NCBI GenBank assembly: GCA_903951325.1
Contig: CAJBBN010000044.1
Location: 1-32,582, forward strand
DNA from: an uncultured bacterium
GTDB lineage: Bacteria > Bacteroidota > Bacteroidia > Sphingobacteriales > Sphingobacteriaceae
Direction of reading: 5' to 3'
DNA: 32,582 bases
Numbering within the stretch: the first letter of the stretch is position 1; every line of letters begins with the position of its first letter. This document shows positions 1-8,912 of the stretch, one piece after another. The notes under the pieces are model-generated. The model was not told the origin of the DNA. It did no database searches and was given only the letters and a program-made list of their open reading frames with translations. The translations under genes and the position numbers were made by a program.

Positions 1-199
1 ACAAATTGCAGATTAAGGCATACACAATCTTTCAGATTACCAAATTTCTATAAATAATTTAATGGGAAGTAGTATTGCTTTTGAGCAAAGCAATCATGGC
101 ATTCAACTTTTATCTGCTCCAAATGGCATTTATTTTATTCGCTTGCAAGCTAAGAACGCTAGCCAATGCATCAGTTTAAAATATTATAAAAATGAATAA
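1..199 (+). CDS. C-terminal end of a protein with a T9SS type A-like sorting domain (partial; possibly frame-disrupted)
   Basis: Frame 2 from nt 17 reads GIHNLSDYQISINNLMGSSIAFEQSNHGIQLLSAPNGIYFIRLQAKNASQCISLKYYKNE*, with the 'isi.nlmG...G.Y.irl....sl.y.k' pattern of Bacteroidota T9SS C-terminal domains. The stop at 197-199 overlaps the next ATG at 192. An in-frame TAA lies at 14-16. Confidence 0.5.
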
Positions 200-2186
200 G
201 CTAATTACATTACTACTGGCATTGCTTGTTTTACTAGTGGAAATAAATTGTAGTTCCAACGGTGATACTAATCAAAATACCAGTGTATATTTAAACCATG
301 CCGATTCTGTTCAATATGTAGGTATGAATACCTGCAAAGGCTGTCACAGCAATATTCACGAGACATTTATCCATACAGGAATGGGCCAAAGTTTTGGCAT
401 GGCTAATGAACAAAAAACAGCAGCAAAATTTAATTCACATGCCATTGTATACGATAAATACCTAGATTTTTATTACCAACCTATTCTAAAAAATAAAGAA
501 ATATTTATTCTTGAATATAGACTAGCAGGAAAAGATACCGTACATAAAAGACTCGAAAAAGTAAACTATATTATTGGTTCGGGCATGCATACTAATTCGC
601 ATTTGTCTCAAACAAACGGCTATATTTTTCAAATGCCCCTCACCTTCTATACCCAAAAGGGACAATGGGATTTGCCTCCCGGATTTGAAAACAAACACAA
701 TTCGCGCTTCAGCAGAACCATCGAATTAGAGTGCATGAGCTGTCATAATGCTTATCCTAATATTATGCCCGGTTCTAAAAACAAGTTTGTTTCTATACCC
801 CAGGGTATTGATTGCGAAAGATGCCACGGGCCAGGTAGCATCCATGTAAGAGAAAAACAATTGGGTCATTTGGTCGATACGGCTACCATGATTGATTATA
901 CCATTGTCAACCCTAAAAAATTACCTTACGATTTACAAGTAGATGTTTGTCAGCGTTGCCATTTACAAGGCGATGCAGTATTAGCAGAAGGTAAATCTTT
1001 TTTCGATTTTAAACCCGGACAAAAACTCTCCGACTATATCAATGTTTTTTTACCAAGATACAAAGGCGACCAGCAAAGTTTTATTATGGCTTCGCATGCC
1101 GATCGGTTAAAACAAAGTAAGTGTTTTGTAGAAAGCACCCGATTAAAAATCAATACCGATACTAAGAAATATAGTAATAGTAAATTGAGTAATAATAACG
1201 TGAGTTCATTGACCTGTATCAGTTGTCATAATCCACATGTCAGCATTAAAAATACGGCTAATACTCAATTTAATAATGCCTGCAAAAGTTGTCATGGCAA
1301 TCAAAAATATGCAAGCCTGCCGCTATGTTCAGAGAAATTGAGTATCAGAAAAATAAACGAGGATAATTGCTGGAGTTGCCATATGCCCAAATCTGGCACC
1401 GAAGACATTCCACATGTAACTGTTCATGACCATCGCATACAAATACCCCTTAAACAAAACGCGGTAAAACAGATCAAAGAATTTATTGGATTAGCTGCAA
1501 TCAATAACCCAAATCCAAATGTACACACCATTGCAGAAGGCTATTTAAATTATTTCGAAAAATTTAAAAACAATAAATCTTATCTCGATTCGGCTAGTTT
1601 TTACTTTGCTAAAAAAGGGAATTATTCCGAAAGACACTTATTTAACAACCTCATTAGATTAGCCTTTTTAAAACAAGACTTTAAGGCTTTGGTACAATTA
1701 GCAGAAAAAAATCAAGTAACGTATAGTAAAGATCCTTGGACATTATATAGAATTGGCGAAGCCTATAGTAATTTAGGCGATCGGGCAAAGGCCATTATAT
1801 TTTACAGATTAGCTTGTCAAGCAGGCCCCTATTACTTAGAATTTCAAAATAAATTAGGCAGTACCGCCTTGCAAATGGGCAATCAAACAGAGGCCAAGAA
1901 GTGCTTTGAGTTTATTATACAAGAAAACCCTAAGTTTGCACCTGCTTTGTCAAATATGGGCTACATTTATGCCTTAAATAGCAATTTTAATAAAGCAATG
2001 GAATTGTATAACCAAGCGATAGCCCTAGACCCCGATTACGAACAGGCCTTAATTAATAAATCGGCATTGCTCGTTAATATGAATAAAAAGACCGAGGCCA
2101 TTGTTTTAATGAAAAGAATCATTAAAAACAATCCTAATAACGAATTAATCAAACAAGCGATGAAGGAAGTTGCGCAGCATAAATAA
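192..2186 (+). CDS. Multiheme cytochrome c (7 CXXCH) with C-terminal TPR repeats, putative lipoprotein
   Basis: CXXCH motifs CKGCH, CMSCH, CERCH, CQRCH, CISCH, CKSCH and CWSCH. TPR-like helices near the C-terminus (e.g. 'APALSNMGYIYALNSNFNKAMELYNQAIALDPDYEQALINKSALL'). N-terminal hydrophobic segment followed by a Cys. Confidence 0.88.
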   Translation: MNKLITLLLALLVLLVEINCSSNGDTNQNTSVYLNHADSVQYVGMNTCKGCHSNIHETFIHTGMGQSFGMANEQKTAAKFNSHAIVYDKYLDFYYQPILKNKEIFILEYRLAGKDTVHKRLEKVNYIIGSGMHTNSHLSQTNGYIFQMPLTFYTQKGQWDLPPGFENKHNSRFSRTIELECMSCHNAYPNIMPGSKNKFVSIPQGIDCERCHGPGSIHVREKQLGHLVDTATMIDYTIVNPKKLPYDLQVDVCQRCHLQGDAVLAEGKSFFDFKPGQKLSDYINVFLPRYKGDQQSFIMASHADRLKQSKCFVESTRLKINTDTKKYSNSKLSNNNVSSLTCISCHNPHVSIKNTANTQFNNACKSCHGNQKYASLPLCSEKLSIRKINEDNCWSCHMPKSGTEDIPHVTVHDHRIQIPLKQNAVKQIKEFIGLAAINNPNPNVHTIAEGYLNYFEKFKNNKSYLDSASFYFAKKGNYSERHLFNNLIRLAFLKQDFKALVQLAEKNQVTYSKDPWTLYRIGEAYSNLGDRAKAIIFYRLACQAGPYYLEFQNKLGSTALQMGNQTEAKKCFEFIIQENPKFAPALSNMGYIYALNSNFNKAMELYNQAIALDPDYEQALINKSALLVNMNKKTEAIVLMKRIIKNNPNNELIKQAMKEVAQHK

Positions 2187-2191
2187 GGAAA

Positions 2192-3220
2192 ATGAACAAA
2201 AAAAGAATCTATATCATTTTAATTGTCTGCTTGGTTTTAATGCTGAGTACCGCTACTAATTTTTCATTAAAATTATTTCGAAGTAATACAAACAAGCAAT
2301 TCGATCAAGGTTATTTATACATCCCTACTGGTAGCAATTTAGATGATGTTGTTGCCATTATTAAGGCGCAACAAATTTTAAATAATACCGAATCATTCAA
2401 ATGGGTTGCTAGCAAAATGAATTTCAAGAACATCAAACCTGGAAAATACAAGATTACAAAAGGTTTGAGCAATATTGAATTAGTAAGATTGCTTCGTTCG
2501 GGTAAACAAGAACCCATTAAATTAACATTTCAAAACATTCGTTTAAAAACAGACTTTGCAGGATATATTGGTAAAAACTTTGAAATAGATTCCTCGGCAT
2601 TTTTAAATATGCTAGATAGTATAGATTTGGTAAGACAATATGGCTTTGATGAAGAAACCATTTTTTGCATGTTTATTCCAAATACCTACGAATTGTATTG
2701 GAATACTTCGAAAGAAAAATTCTTTGAAAGAATGCAAAAAGAATATGTGAAATTTTGGAATACCGAAAGATTAGCTCAAGCAAAAGCAATTGGCTTAAGC
2801 CCAGTGCAAGTAAGTATCCTAGCCTCCATTGTCGATCAAGAAGCCCTCCTCAACAGAGAGATGGTTAGAATTGCTGGCGTATACATGAATCGCTTAAATA
2901 GAGGCATCAAATTAGAAGCAGACCCAACCGTTATTTTTGCTAATGGCGATTTTACGGTAAAAAGAGTTTTGTATAAATTATTGCAAAAAGACTCTCCATA
3001 TAATACATACAAATATATCGGATTGCCTCCAGGACCCATCTGTATGCCTTCTGTAGCCGCTATAGATGCTGTATTACATTTCGAAAAACATAATTATATT
3101 TATTTTTGTGCCAAAGAAGATTTTTCGGGATTACATAATTTTGCAAGCAATGTAACCGAGCACCAAATGAATGCCAGAAAATTTCAACAAGCGTTAAACA
3201 ATAGGGGAATAAAAAAATAG
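2192..3220 (+). CDS. mltG: Endolytic transglycosylase MltG (YceG-like)
   Basis: N-terminal TM, 'FIPNTYELYWNTS', 'ASIVDQEALLNREMVRIAGVYMNRLNRGIKLEADPTVIFA', 'YNTYKYIGLPPGPICMPSVAAIDAVL'. Confidence 0.93.
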   Translation: MNKKRIYIILIVCLVLMLSTATNFSLKLFRSNTNKQFDQGYLYIPTGSNLDDVVAIIKAQQILNNTESFKWVASKMNFKNIKPGKYKITKGLSNIELVRLLRSGKQEPIKLTFQNIRLKTDFAGYIGKNFEIDSSAFLNMLDSIDLVRQYGFDEETIFCMFIPNTYELYWNTSKEKFFERMQKEYVKFWNTERLAQAKAIGLSPVQVSILASIVDQEALLNREMVRIAGVYMNRLNRGIKLEADPTVIFANGDFTVKRVLYKLLQKDSPYNTYKYIGLPPGPICMPSVAAIDAVLHFEKHNYIYFCAKEDFSGLHNFASNVTEHQMNARKFQQALNNRGIKK

Positions 3221-3631
3221 ATGTATACTTTTGAAACTAAACTAAGGGTAAGATATTCCGAAACAGACCAAATGGGTTATGTTTACTATGGAAACTATGC
3301 TTCGTATTTTGAAGTGGCAAGGGTTGATATGCTCCGAAGCATTGACCTAAGTTATAAAGCCATGGAGGAGTCGGGCATTATGATGCCGGTATTAGAATTA
3401 AAAAGCAAATATATTAAGCCCGCTTTTTATGATGATTTATTAACTGTAAAAGTAATTATTCGAGAAATACCACAAACTCGTATTTTATTTAATTACGAAA
3501 TTACCAACGAAGCCGGTGTATTAATTCACTTAGGAGAAACAACTTTGGTATTTGTAAACATGGAAACCAAGCGCCCTTGTAATTGCCCAGAGATATTACT
3601 GTCAAAAATTATAGCAAACTTTAATAATTAA
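3221..3631 (+). CDS. Acyl-CoA thioesterase, 4HBT/YbgC-like hotdog fold
   Basis: 'VRYSETDQMGYVYYGNYASYFEVARVDMLR' hotdog active-site signature. ATG follows immediately after the mltG stop. Confidence 0.88.
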   Translation: MYTFETKLRVRYSETDQMGYVYYGNYASYFEVARVDMLRSIDLSYKAMEESGIMMPVLELKSKYIKPAFYDDLLTVKVIIREIPQTRILFNYEITNEAGVLIHLGETTLVFVNMETKRPCNCPEILLSKIIANFNN

Positions 3632-3633
3632 AA

Positions 3634-4599
3634 ATGAGCTGGTTATACCGATTTTTACTTCGTTTTAATTGGTTTCAACAATTAGTTGAATGGAGTCAAA
3701 GGATTATTCCTATTGGCTTTGACGGCTTACCGCTTTTTACTGTTTTAGAATTTTTTTTCAAAGAAATACGCAAAGAACAATTAAATGCAAAATCATCTTC
3801 TTTAGCTTATAGTTTTTTATTAGCCATATTTCCGGCTACCATATTTTTATTTACGCTTATCCCCTACATACCTGTCAAAAACTTTAAAGGCGAACTGTTT
3901 AGTATTCTCGTACAAGTATTACCCAAAGATGCATTCCTTGCCATTCAATCTACCATTACCGATATTATTGAAAATCAAAACGGCAGTTTATTGTCTTTTG
4001 GATTTCTTACTGCCTTGTTTTTTGCAACCAATGGCGTAATGGCTTTGATGCGTAATTTCAATAAAGCTTCTTTAATTTTAGAAACCCGAAAGCCTTGGAA
4101 ACAAAGGTTAGTAGCTACCTATTTAACCATGGGATTATCATTCTTGTTGGTTGCCGGTGTAGTGTTAATTATTACAGGCGAAAGTATTTTAAGAAAATTA
4201 AAAGCAATTGGAATTATCAAAGGACCCTTAGCCTATTATGCCATCTTAGGTACGAATTGGATTACCATTATTACTTTATTTTTCTGTATTATTTCTTCTT
4301 TGTATTATTTTGGACCCGCAACAGCAAAGAAATTTAAATTTGTATCGGCTGGTTCGACATTGGCTACCTTACTATCTATTATTACTTCTTTAGGCTTTGC
4401 CTATTATGTCAACAATTTTAGCAGCTACAATAAGCTGTACGGCTCTATTGGAACCCTTATTGTGATTATGATTTGGCTGTATTTAAACTCCATGATTTTA
4501 CTCATCGGATTTGAATTAAATGCCAGCATTAATATTATCAAACGAAATTTGCCAGTACCTAAAAAAGGCAATAGACTAAAATCAGAAACAAGTAATTAA
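3634..4599 (+). CDS. YihY/virulence factor BrkB family membrane protein
   Basis: Multiple TM segments, 'SSLAYSFLLAIFPATIFLFTLIPYIP', 'NNFSSYNKLYGSIGTLIVIMIWLYLNSMILLIGFELNA'. Confidence 0.9.
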   Translation: MSWLYRFLLRFNWFQQLVEWSQRIIPIGFDGLPLFTVLEFFFKEIRKEQLNAKSSSLAYSFLLAIFPATIFLFTLIPYIPVKNFKGELFSILVQVLPKDAFLAIQSTITDIIENQNGSLLSFGFLTALFFATNGVMALMRNFNKASLILETRKPWKQRLVATYLTMGLSFLLVAGVVLIITGESILRKLKAIGIIKGPLAYYAILGTNWITIITLFFCIISSLYYFGPATAKKFKFVSAGSTLATLLSIITSLGFAYYVNNFSSYNKLYGSIGTLIVIMIWLYLNSMILLIGFELNASINIIKRNLPVPKKGNRLKSETSN

Positions 4600-6668
4600 C
4601 TGTTTTCTATTTGGTATCCCATTCTAATGTGGTACATACTCATCAACATTTCTTTGAACAATTGCTTAATGATGTAAATTTCTTTAAAAGAAATATCGCT
4701 ATTGATAAATTGATGTTGATTGATTTTGTATTCAATTATTCTTTCTACCAGTTCGCTAATGGTTTGCTCAGATGGTTCTTTTAAACTCCTAGAAGCCGCT
4801 TCTACACTGTCGGCAAGCATCAACACCGCTTGTTCTTTAGCAAAAGGAATGGGCCCAGGATAACGAAAAACATTTTCGTTGATTGATTTTTCTGGATAGT
4901 TTTTTAAGAAAGATTGATAAAAATAATCGACCCTGGTATTGCCATGGTGTGTACGAATAAAATCAATGATCTCGGATGGTAGCCTGTTTTTAGTGGCAAT
5001 TTCTATGCCTGCATAAACATGTCGAATAATAATTTTCGCACTCTCTTCGTATGCCAGATCGTCGTGTGGATTAATGCCGCGCTGTTGATTTTCAATAAAA
5101 TATTCGGGCGTTTCCATTTTTCCAATATCGTGGTAAAGTGCTCCGGCCCTTACTAATAGGGCATTTCCGCCAATCTTAAAAATAGCGGCTTCGGCTAAAT
5201 TAGCTACTTGTAAAGAATGCTGAAAAGTACCAGGCGCTTTATAAGACAGTTCCCTTAATAATTTATTATTGATATTAGTAAACTCCATTAAGGTGACTTC
5301 TGTAGTAATTCCAAATAATTTTTCAAAGGCATAAATTACTGGATAAGCTACTAAAGATAAAATCACACTCACCAAAAACCATAATAAATGATCCCAATTA
5401 ATTGGAATAAATGAACCTTCATGAATAATGGAAATACCTATGTAGCCTATCACATAGGTTGCGTAAATTAAAATAGCTGAAATTAAAAACTGAGAACGTC
5501 TAAGTAAATTTTTAATACTGTTAATGGCTACCATTCCGGCTGTTAATTGCAAGAAAATAAATTCGTAGCCGTTAGGCACAAAAAATCCAGCCAAAACCAC
5601 CACTAATAAATGAATATACAAAGCCAAACGGGTGTCAAATATTACCCTAATAATAATGGGTACAATACAATAAGGAATAAAATATAAAGTAGGCAAATTT
5701 AACCTCAAAGCCCATGAGAGCACCAAGAGCATGCCGGTTACAATACTTAGAATTAAAAACATCTTACGCAGATCGGCATAAATATCTTTTCTAAACATCG
5801 ATAAGAATACCATCAATAAGGTAATAATTAAAGTCACGAGCAGTGTTTGCCCCAATACCACCAAGTACTTATTGCCCAGTACCCCTAATCTCCTATCGTA
5901 TTCATTTTTTAAAGATTCGAGCATCCTAAATTTGGTATCATCGACCATGGTACCATTTTCAATAATTAAAACGCCTTGGCCAACCATTCCTTCGTAGGTA
6001 CTGATATTAATTAGGGCATCATTATTAATTTTAATACTTAAGGTTTCGTCATAAATTATATTTTCGGATAAAGCATTTTGCAAAGCAGAAAATATCAATG
6101 CGGTATCTGCAGTTTTAATGGTGCTTAATTGTTGTTGCAATACTTGAAAGGCTTTGGCTATGGTATAATGCGAGCTAGGTTCAGAAAGACTTGCTTGATT
6201 GCCATTCAATAAATAAAATTCATTGGCATTGCTTTTTTTAATACTGGCATGCTCATTAGCCATAATACCAATGGCTAAAACAGCCCTCAGTTTTTCATTA
6301 ACAATGGCGAGATATTTATTTTTTAAAAGTTTATTTTCGTTTAAATACTTTTGTTTCCATAGTATATAAAATTCTCTTTCAAATTGCGTTTGTATTTCTT
6401 GACTTAATGATTGATCTAATTGAAAATAAGGGAGCGCATTTTTGTTAATTTTATTTTTCTCCAAATCAATTTCTTCTTTGGATTTTTCGATGGCAAAATC
6501 AAATGGTGCATTTAAATTTTGATGCATCCAAGGTTTACCTTTATCAAATTCGTATTTAAATGTTCTGCCTTTAGGTAAAACGGAAACAATAATGGCAATG
6601 CAAAGCACCACTAAAGTGTATTTAGTGAAGGCCACGTTTTTGAAGTAGTTTTTATTAGATGGAGTCAT
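4596..6668 (-). CDS. 7TM-HD (PgpH-like) HDIG-domain phosphohydrolase, probable c-di-AMP phosphodiesterase
   Basis: N-terminal TM and extracellular region, about 7 TM segments, then an HD domain with 'HSLQVANLAEAA', 'ALYHDIGKM' and 'IRTHHG...ADSVEAASRSL'. Confidence 0.9.
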   Translation of the reverse strand: MTPSNKNYFKNVAFTKYTLVVLCIAIIVSVLPKGRTFKYEFDKGKPWMHQNLNAPFDFAIEKSKEEIDLEKNKINKNALPYFQLDQSLSQEIQTQFEREFYILWKQKYLNENKLLKNKYLAIVNEKLRAVLAIGIMANEHASIKKSNANEFYLLNGNQASLSEPSSHYTIAKAFQVLQQQLSTIKTADTALIFSALQNALSENIIYDETLSIKINNDALINISTYEGMVGQGVLIIENGTMVDDTKFRMLESLKNEYDRRLGVLGNKYLVVLGQTLLVTLIITLLMVFLSMFRKDIYADLRKMFLILSIVTGMLLVLSWALRLNLPTLYFIPYCIVPIIIRVIFDTRLALYIHLLVVVLAGFFVPNGYEFIFLQLTAGMVAINSIKNLLRRSQFLISAILIYATYVIGYIGISIIHEGSFIPINWDHLLWFLVSVILSLVAYPVIYAFEKLFGITTEVTLMEFTNINNKLLRELSYKAPGTFQHSLQVANLAEAAIFKIGGNALLVRAGALYHDIGKMETPEYFIENQQRGINPHDDLAYEESAKIIIRHVYAGIEIATKNRLPSEIIDFIRTHHGNTRVDYFYQSFLKNYPEKSINENVFRYPGPIPFAKEQAVLMLADSVEAASRSLKEPSEQTISELVERIIEYKINQHQFINSDISFKEIYIIKQLFKEMLMSMYHIRMGYQIENS

Positions 6669-6746
6669 GTGCCGTGAAATTAAGAAAAAACATAGTTTTT
6701 ACTGAATAAAATAAAGAATATCGTTTAGCTCAATCAATTAAATTCT

Positions 6747-6754
6747 TAAATTTG
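6747..6754 (+). promoter_or_regulatory. Putative Bacteroidota -7 box TAAATTTG for the thiolase gene (with weak -33 TTTA at 6724-6727)
   Basis: Matches TAnnTTTG exactly. About 19-nt spacer to TTTA. 16 nt upstream of the ATG. Confidence 0.5.
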
Positions 6755-6770
6755 TTAAAAATCTAAACCT

Positions 6771-7949
6771 ATGAAAAATGTTGTCATTGTATCAGCCACT
6801 CGTACCCCAATGGGTAGTTTTGGCGGATCTTTAAGTGCTGTATCGGCTACTCAATTGGGTGCAATTGCGATCAAAGAAGCGGTAAAGCGTGCTGGTATAG
6901 CAAGTGAGCAAGTGCAAGAAATATATATGGGCAATGTGCTTTCTGCTAATTTAGGCCAAGCACCCGCAACACAAGCGGCCAAATATGCCGGCTTATTAGA
7001 CATTCCAAGTACCACGATTAACAAAGTATGCGCATCTGGAACCAAAGCCGTGATGCTTGCCGCACAAAGCATTGCCATGGGCATTAACGAAGTGGTCGTA
7101 GCTGGAGGAATGGAGAGCATGAGTAATGTGCCATTTTATTTAGACAAAGCAAGACAAGGTTATAAATTAGGTCATCAACAAGTGACCGATGGTTTAATTA
7201 AAGATGGTTTGTGGGATGTCTACAACGATTACCATATGGGTAATGCAGCCGAATTATGTGCGAGCAGCTGTAATATTAGCAGAGAAGATCAAGATGCTTT
7301 TGCCATTGAAAGTTACCATAGAGCCCAAGCTGCTTTCGAAAAAGGATTATTCACAGAAGAAATTGTTTCGGTTGAAATACCGGGTCGAGCGGGTGCAGTA
7401 ACTATTGTAGCAGAAGACGAAGAATTTAAAGCAGTAAAGTTTGATAAAATTCCTGGTTTAAAACCAGTATTTAAAAAAGACGGAACAGTAACCGCAGCAA
7501 ATGCATCAACCTTAAATGATGGCGCATCTGCAATGGTCTTAATGTCGGAAGAAAAAGCATTGGCATTAGGTTTAAAACCTTTGGCCATTATTAGAGGATA
7601 TGCAGATGCGCAACAAGCGCCAGAATGGTTTACTACCGCTCCTGCAAAAGCTATTCCTAGAGCCTTGGCTCATGCTGGTATCACTGCAGATCAAGTAGAT
7701 TTTTACGAAATCAACGAAGCCTTTTCTGTTGTTGCTTTAGCCAACAACCAAGCTTTAAAACTAGATGCTACCAAAGTAAATGTAAACGGTGGTGCGGTTG
7801 CTTTAGGGCATCCACTGGGCAGTTCGGGTTGCAGAATTATTGTCACTTTACTTTCTGTTTTAAAACAAAACAATGGTAAAATTGGCGTGGCGGCTATTTG
7901 TAATGGCGGCGGTGGTGCTTCGGCCATTGTGATTGAACGCTTAAGCTAA
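6771..7949 (+). CDS. Acetyl-CoA C-acyltransferase (thiolase)
   Basis: 'NKVCASGTKAVMLAAQSI' (nucleophile Cys), 'NEAFSVVALA', 'NVNGGAVALGHPLGSSGCRI', 'ICNGGGGASAIVIE'. Confidence 0.96.
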   Translation: MKNVVIVSATRTPMGSFGGSLSAVSATQLGAIAIKEAVKRAGIASEQVQEIYMGNVLSANLGQAPATQAAKYAGLLDIPSTTINKVCASGTKAVMLAAQSIAMGINEVVVAGGMESMSNVPFYLDKARQGYKLGHQQVTDGLIKDGLWDVYNDYHMGNAAELCASSCNISREDQDAFAIESYHRAQAAFEKGLFTEEIVSVEIPGRAGAVTIVAEDEEFKAVKFDKIPGLKPVFKKDGTVTAANASTLNDGASAMVLMSEEKALALGLKPLAIIRGYADAQQAPEWFTTAPAKAIPRALAHAGITADQVDFYEINEAFSVVALANNQALKLDATKVNVNGGAVALGHPLGSSGCRIIVTLLSVLKQNNGKIGVAAICNGGGGASAIVIERLS

Positions 7950-7964
7950 CATTTTTAACATAGC

Positions 7965-7998
7965 AAAAAAAGGCATATCACTTGGTATGCCTTTTTTT
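7965..7998 (+). terminator. Intrinsic terminator AAAAAAAGGCATA-(loop)-TATGCCTTTTTTT
   Basis: Perfect inverted repeat with A7/T7 flanks, 15 nt after the thiolase stop. Confidence 0.88.
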
Positions 7999-8004
7999 AT
8001 TTTT

Positions 8005-8012
8005 TATATTTA
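8005..8012 (+). promoter_or_regulatory. Weak candidate -7 box TATATTTA (with TTGG at 7982-7985) upstream of the 8029 gene
   Basis: One mismatch to TAnnTTTG, 19-nt spacer to TTGG, 16 nt upstream of the ATG. Overlaps the terminator region. Confidence 0.3.
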
Positions 8013-8028
8013 GTAAATTTAAAAATCG

Positions 8029-8910
8029 ATGAAAAAATTACTGCTAGCCATTTGTTTGTGCTTCATTTTTCAACAAAGTGAAGCCCAAGAAAAACAAAAA
8101 TTTGATCCACAATTTTACACCTTGCAAGACTCTTTAAAAAGTTTGTCTTATAAAATTGTAAATAACCAAGATGAATTAATCAGAAGGAATTGCACTTTCA
8201 CATTTATCAAAACTTTAGTATCAGCCTTAAAACTTCCAAACTCTTTTGCCTTTCCATTTGATTCTGTGGTGTCTATCTCTATTATGAGATCGCCCGACAA
8301 TCAATTCAGAATATTTACTTGGCATTTGAGAACAGATGATGGTCATTACCGTTATTATGGAGCCATTCAAAAAAACGACCCGAATAAATTATCGCTTTAC
8401 CCCTTGTTTGATAATTCGGCATTTATTCAAAATCCGCAAGACACTGCTTTAACCAATGATAGCTGGTATGGCGCTCATTATTATACCATTATTGTACCTA
8501 AAAGATGGTTCAGTAAAAATAAAAAATATGTGCTTTTAGGTTGGAAAGGACATAACCAAAATAGTCAACAAAAAGTAATAGATGTGTTGAGTTTTGCAAA
8601 AGATGGTAGACCAATATTTGGAGCCGATATCATAAAATTAAAAGATAAAACACAACATCGAATGGTATTTGAATATACTTCGCAAGCGGTGATGATGCTT
8701 CGTTATTTAAGCGATAAAAAATGGATTGTATATGATCATTTAGCTGCGCCAAATGCGCGTAGCGAAGGCAACTTTGAAGTATACGGACCCGACCTTTCTT
8801 ACGATGGGTTAAAATACAGAAGAGGCAAATGGATATTGATGGAGAAAATAGATTTAAGAAACGAAGCGTCTATGGAAGATGCCAAATTTAATAACCCTTT
8901 AGAGAAATAA
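8029..8910 (+). CDS. Secreted/periplasmic conserved hypothetical protein
   Basis: Sec signal peptide (MKKLLLAICLCFIFQQSEAQ). Single ORF, 2 nt from the downstream peptidase gene. Family not recognised. Confidence 0.8.
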   Translation: MKKLLLAICLCFIFQQSEAQEKQKFDPQFYTLQDSLKSLSYKIVNNQDELIRRNCTFTFIKTLVSALKLPNSFAFPFDSVVSISIMRSPDNQFRIFTWHLRTDDGHYRYYGAIQKNDPNKLSLYPLFDNSAFIQNPQDTALTNDSWYGAHYYTIIVPKRWFSKNKKYVLLGWKGHNQNSQQKVIDVLSFAKDGRPIFGADIIKLKDKTQHRMVFEYTSQAVMMLRYLSDKKWIVYDHLAAPNARSEGNFEVYGPDLSYDGLKYRRGKWILMEKIDLRNEASMEDAKFNNPLEK

Positions 8911-8912
8911 AA

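Noticed and set aside
6851-7927. Three minus-strand ORFs (89, 91, 74 aa) and a plus-strand 65-aa ORF over the thiolase gene
   Set aside because: Overlap a highly conserved thiolase CDS; Ala/Pro/Thr-rich shadow translations.
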